This document shows positions 35,301 to 38,998 of a DNA stretch of 38,998 nt, one piece after another. The notes under the pieces were generated by a model. The model was given only the letters and a program-made list of their open reading frames with translations, was not told the origin of the DNA and did not search any database. The translations under genes were made by a program, and so were the position numbers. Positions within the stretch are counted from its first letter, which is position 1. Each line of letters starts with the position of its first letter. Source of the stretch: Phenylobacterium sp. (GTDB taxonomy: Bacteria; Pseudomonadota; Alphaproteobacteria; Caulobacterales; Caulobacteraceae); assembly GCF_030645195.1 (NCBI RefSeq), contig NZ_JAUSLW010000093.1, positions 1 through 38,998 on the forward strand, in the 5' to 3' direction.

Positions 35301-36824
35301 CTATTGAGCCTCGAAGAATTCGTCCGGCCCCTCGACCTCCACCAGCTTGCCGCGCCGGATCTCCACGAACCGGTTGGCCGCCGCTCGGGTGAAGTAGCGG
35401 TCGTGGGAGACGAACAGGCAGGCGACGTCGGAGCCCTCCAGCTGGGCCTCCAGGTCCTCCTGGCCCTCGATGTCCAGGTGGTTGGTGGGTTCGTCCAGCA
35501 GGTAGAGGTTGGGCTTGGCCAGCCGCATCTTCAGGAAGGTCAGGCGCGCCCGCTCCCCGTGGCTGAGGTCGGCGATCGGGCCCTTGATGCGGTGATAGGG
35601 GAAGCCCGCCTTGGCCAGCAGGGCGTTGGCGTCCTTGGCCGTGGCCCCGTCCACGGCGGTCAGATAATCCAGCAGGCTGGTCCTCAAGGGCAGCTCGGCC
35701 ATCTTCTGGTCGAAATAGACCAGGCGGGCCTGGGGATTGAAGCGCACCGGCGCCTGGCCGTCATAGTGCTCCTGGTCGGGGTCGTAGGCCCGGGCCAGGG
35801 CGTTGAGCAGCATCGACTTGCCGGCCCCGTTGACGCCGAGGATGGCGATGCGGTCGCCGGCCGCCACGTTCAGCCGGTCGATGGTGAACAGCTTGCGGCT
35901 GCCGTCGGGCACGGTGACCGTGTGGCCGTGCACCCGCAGGGCCACCTTGGCGTCGATCTCGCCGTCGTGCAGCTCCAGGCGGCGTTCGCGGGCCGTGTAG
36001 CTCTCGGTGCGTTCGGTCTCGATGCGGTCGATGCGCTTCTCGGTGGCCTTGGCGCGCTTGTGGAACTTGTCGTTCTTCACGCCCCAGATCCGGTAGCGCG
36101 CAGCCATTTTCTCCAGCCGCTCGATCTCCTTGCCCTCCAGCTGCCGGCGCACAGCGTCGGCGGCGTCGCGGTGCAGCAGCTGCTCGCGGGCCCGGCTGAA
36201 GGGCACGCTGAAGGAATGCGCGCCATCGGAGCGCAGGAAGATGGTCCGGGTGGTGGTCCGCTCCAGGAACTCCCGGTCGTGGCTGACGATCAGCATGGGC
36301 AGGCGGTCGTCGTCGGCCAGCCAGCTCTCCAGGGTGTTGATGTTGGAGAGGTCCAGGTGGTTGGTGGGCTCGTCGAGGATCAGCAGGTCCGGCTCGGCCA
36401 GCTTGGCCGCCGCGGCGATCAGCATCAGCCGCTGCCAGCCGCCGCTGAGCGACCCGAAGGTCTGTTGGGCGGTCTCGTAGCTGACCCCGATCTCGTCCAG
36501 CAGGACGTCGACCTTCCAGTCCTCGCCGCCGTCGGTGAGGGGCAGGGCGCTTTCCAGCACCTCGCGCAAGGTCTTGTCGGCCAGGCCCGGCGGCACGTCC
36601 TGCGGGACATAGCCGATCTTCAGCCCGCGGGACTTGATGATCTGGCCTTCGTCCAGCTCAAGCTCCCCCAGCAGGCACTTGAGAAGGGTGGACTTTCCGG
36701 CCCCGTTCTCGCCCACCAGGGCGGTGCGGGCGGCGTCCAATTGCAGGGACACGCCCTCGAAGACGCGGCTGGCCCCGTAGTAGAACCGGGCCTTCTCGAC
36801 GCCGAGGACCGCCAGACCGGACAT
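35301..36824 (-). CDS. ABC-F family ATPase
   Basis: ABC-F proteins are soluble twin-ATPases that act on ribosomes (translation factors such as EttA or antibiotic-protection proteins), not transporters. Domain 1 has Walker A GENGAGKST (38-46), signature LSGGWQRL and Walker B LLILDEPTNHLDLSN. The inter-domain arm (about 215-270, charged helical RDAADAVRRQLEGKEIERLE and KNDKFHKRAKATEKRIDRIE) is the P-site tRNA-interaction motif region. Domain 2 has GVNGAGKSM, the variant signature LSHGERARL and LYLLDEPTNHLD. No membrane segments. ATG 36824 (MSGLAVLG) has GGAGGG upstream; a longer frame to 36845 is possible. Length 507. The exact subfamily, and whether it gives resistance, cannot be told. Confidence 0.92.
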   Translation of the reverse strand: MSGLAVLGVEKARFYYGASRVFEGVSLQLDAARTALVGENGAGKSTLLKCLLGELELDEGQIIKSRGLKIGYVPQDVPPGLADKTLREVLESALPLTDGGEDWKVDVLLDEIGVSYETAQQTFGSLSGGWQRLMLIAAAAKLAEPDLLILDEPTNHLDLSNINTLESWLADDDRLPMLIVSHDREFLERTTTRTIFLRSDGAHSFSVPFSRAREQLLHRDAADAVRRQLEGKEIERLEKMAARYRIWGVKNDKFHKRAKATEKRIDRIETERTESYTARERRLELHDGEIDAKVALRVHGHTVTVPDGSRKLFTIDRLNVAAGDRIAILGVNGAGKSMLLNALARAYDPDQEHYDGQAPVRFNPQARLVYFDQKMAELPLRTSLLDYLTAVDGATAKDANALLAKAGFPYHRIKGPIADLSHGERARLTFLKMRLAKPNLYLLDEPTNHLDIEGQEDLEAQLEGSDVACLFVSHDRYFTRAAANRFVEIRRGKLVEVEGPDEFFEAQ

Positions 36825-36921
36825 GTGAGCGCCCTCCGGCCGCAAGCTTCGGCGGGTTCATAGGGTGAAACGGCCCGGAATGCTGTGCCCGCGAGGAAAC
36901 AAGTTCGCAGGTTTCGTCCGA

Positions 36922-36981
36922 ATGCCTCAAAAATTTCCCCGACTCGGCGGAACTTTCGGCGGTCCCGCCGATTTGAGGCAT
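36922..36981. promoter_or_regulatory. Nested inverted repeat before the HWE kinase
   Basis: ATGCCTCAAA (36922-36931) and TTTGAGGCAT (36972-36981) are perfect 10-bp inverted repeats 40 bp apart. Between them, CGGCGG (36957-36962) pairs with CCGCCG (36965-36970), and a GANTC lies at 36941-36945. The 200-bp gap (36825-37024) between the divergent ABC-F and kinase genes has no clear promoter. This may be a looped operator or an RNA structure in the kinase leader. Confidence 0.5.
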
Positions 36982-37024
36982 GTGCCGCGGGGAACTCTGA
37001 GCTTCATGCGGACGCCGACGGGGG

Positions 37025-38449
37025 ATGTTCATGCATGATTTGCGCGAGCTGGCGGGCGCCACGTCGTCCTCGGGCTTGCAAAGTGCTTTCCGGTCCTGGT
37101 CGGCGTTGCTCGAACGCCTGCCGATCGGCGTCTATGTCTGCGATCGTCAGGGCCTGTTGATCAATCACAACCGCCGCGTCGGCGAGCTTTGGGGCCGGGT
37201 CGTCGTCAGCGGCGACGGCCTCACCCGCTACTGCGGCGCCCAGCGGGCGTTCGACGCCAAGGGCGAACCGCTCAATCTCGAAGACTCGCCCATGGCCCGC
37301 GTGCTCCGCACGGGCGAGCCGGTGCGCGATTGCGAGATCATCATCGAGCAGCCGGACGGGGCGCGCCTGACCCTGCTGTCCAACGTCGAGCCCCTGTTCG
37401 ACGAGACCGGCGACCTGGTGGGGGCGGTAAACTGCGTCCAGAACATCACCGAGTTGCGCATGGCCCGCGACCAGCTGCGGGAAAGGGCGGGCTGGGGCCG
37501 CCGGATTGTCGAGCATTCCCCCATCGCCATCTACACCACCGACGGCGACGGCCGCCTAATGAGCTTCAACTCCGCCGCCGCCGAGCTCTGGGGCCGCACG
37601 CCGGTGATCGGCGAGGACCGCTGGTGCGGCAGCCACGCCCTCTATCACCCGGACGGGGCGCCCATGCCCCTGGGGGAGTGTCCGATGGCCCAGGCGGTCC
37701 GCAGCGGGCAGCCGGTGGAGGGGGCCGAGACGATCTTCGAGCGGCCGGACGGCAGCCGCGGCGCCGTTCTCGCCTATCCGACCCCCCTGGTGGGGAGCGA
37801 CGGCAAGGTGGCGGGCGCGATGAACATGCTGGTGGACATCAGCGGCCGCAAGGCCGCCGAGGACCTGCAGAAGTCGCTGCTGGACGAGCTGAACCACCGG
37901 GTGAAGAACACCCTGGCCACCGTCCAATCCCTGGCCGCCCACAGCTTCCGGGAAGACCGCGATCCCAACGAGGTGCGCCAGGCCTTCGAGGCCCGGTTGA
38001 TGGCCCTGAGCCACGCCCACAACCAGCTCGCCGCTCGCAACTGGGAAGCCGCCGACCTCACCCAGATCGCCGAGGCGGTCCTGGCGCCCTATCACGACGC
38101 CGACGGTCGGCTGGCGCCCCAGGGCCCCTCGACGCACCTGTCGGCGCCGGCCGCCGTGACCCTGGCCATGGTGCTGCACGAGCTGGCCACCAACGCCTTG
38201 AAGTACGGAGCGCTCTCGCGTCCGGAGGGTCGGCTCTCGGTCCGCTGGGACACGACCCCCGACGGCGAGGTGCGGCTGGTCTGGCGCGAGTCGGGCGGCC
38301 CGACCGTCCATTCGCCCTCGCGGCGGGGTTTCGGCGTGCGCTTCATCGAGGGCGCCCTGACCCGGGAAATGGCCGGCAAGGCGGACTTTGAATTCGCCCC
38401 GGATGGCCTGTGTTGCACCATCTCCTTCCGCCGCGCCGCGTCCGATTGA
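37025..38449 (+). CDS. PAS-PAS HWE-family histidine kinase
   Basis: The 474-residue soluble protein has two PAS-like domains (about 25-145 and 155-275; IGVYVCDRQGLLINHNRRVG, then IAIYTTDGDGRLMSFNSAAA). A short linker leads into an HWE/HisKA_2 kinase. The phospho-acceptor is His291 in LLDELNHRVKNTLATVQSLA. The N box is HELATNALKYGALS (385-398). The W-x-E of the family name is WRESGGP (420-426). HWE kinases are typical of alphaproteobacteria and often sense light or stress. There is no membrane segment, so the signal is cytosolic. PAS domain cofactors are not evident: no LOV-type NCRFLQ motif is seen. No response regulator is adjacent. The gene is between ABC-F and mreB. Start ATG 37025 or in-frame ATG 37031. 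Confidence 0.92.
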   Translation: MFMHDLRELAGATSSSGLQSAFRSWSALLERLPIGVYVCDRQGLLINHNRRVGELWGRVVVSGDGLTRYCGAQRAFDAKGEPLNLEDSPMARVLRTGEPVRDCEIIIEQPDGARLTLLSNVEPLFDETGDLVGAVNCVQNITELRMARDQLRERAGWGRRIVEHSPIAIYTTDGDGRLMSFNSAAAELWGRTPVIGEDRWCGSHALYHPDGAPMPLGECPMAQAVRSGQPVEGAETIFERPDGSRGAVLAYPTPLVGSDGKVAGAMNMLVDISGRKAAEDLQKSLLDELNHRVKNTLATVQSLAAHSFREDRDPNEVRQAFEARLMALSHAHNQLAARNWEAADLTQIAEAVLAPYHDADGRLAPQGPSTHLSAPAAVTLAMVLHELATNALKYGALSRPEGRLSVRWDTTPDGEVRLVWRESGGPTVHSPSRRGFGVRFIEGALTREMAGKADFEFAPDGLCCTISFRRAASD

Positions 38450-38518
38450 GTTGCGCTACTCCAGGTAGTATTCTCGTCATAGCCACGCGGATGAGCGGCG
38501 TTTGTCATTAAGCCTTGA

Positions 38519-38998
<480 letters not shown>

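Noticed and set aside
36949..36973. Possible EcfG/SigT-type promoter (GGAAC) before the HWE kinase
   Set aside because: GGAAC is present, but no CGTT-like -10 occurs at 16-17 bp, and the GC-rich hairpin there explains the sequence better.

Overview
This is high-GC DNA (by eye close to 70% G+C over most of its length) from an alphaproteobacterium, most likely of the Caulobacterales (Caulobacter or Phenylobacterium type). The grounds are the gene order ftsQ-ftsA-ftsZ-lpxC followed by bamD-recN-ligA, an FtsZ with a very long Ala/Pro-rich linker, a full CtrA box (TTAA-N7-TTAA) and clustered GANTC sites (the CcrM methylation motif) before ftsZ, and LexA boxes of the alphaproteobacterial GTTC-N7-GTTC type. 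The assignment is inference from sequence features; no database was searched.

Layout. Positions 1-4655 are the end of the division and cell-wall cluster (ftsQ end, ftsA, ftsZ, lpxC), with a 385-bp regulatory region before ftsZ. Positions 4683-11045 hold an unrecognised 384-residue protein on the minus strand, then bamD, recN and ligA; a perfect LexA box lies in the last codons of bamD, just before recN. Positions 11042-18927 are mixed housekeeping and small genes: a methyltransferase, a three-domain Xaa-Pro aminopeptidase, a GNAT acetyltransferase, a GIY-YIG protein, an exported beta-carbonic-anhydrase-like protein, small membrane proteins, prmA and an alpha/beta hydrolase. Positions 19038-25885 hold uvrD/pcrA, two tandem related small membrane proteins, a ribbon-helix-helix protein, a Coq4-like protein, DUF4169, a PmoA-like exported protein, pyrE and an aspartate-type aminotransferase.

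Positions 26040-26943 are a visibly AT-richer island of two unknown genes, one soluble and one membrane protein, preceded by a perfect LexA box. This is the best candidate here for an undescribed, DNA-damage-linked module. After it come a TVP38-type membrane protein, a ParDE/RelE-type toxin-antitoxin pair and a glutathione transferase.

Positions 28953-30752 are leuA with a complete attenuation leader: a promoter candidate, a 22-residue Leu-rich leader peptide rich in rare CTT codons, and mutually exclusive antiterminator and terminator hairpins. Positions 30768-35177 hold an intergenic repeat, an EamA transporter, a PhyH-type dioxygenase, a PP2C-type phosphatase, and modE-modA with a perfect 11-bp inverted-repeat Mo-box directly before modE but no modB or modC. 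The window ends with an ABC-F ATPase, a PAS-PAS-HWE histidine kinase and the start of mreB.

Three kinds of intergenic palindromic repeat (near 16.1, 30.8 and 35.2 kb) look like dispersed repeats. I saw no tRNA, rRNA, CRISPR array, transposase or integrase. Apart from the ftsZ upstream region, no gene-free stretch exceeds about 300 bases.
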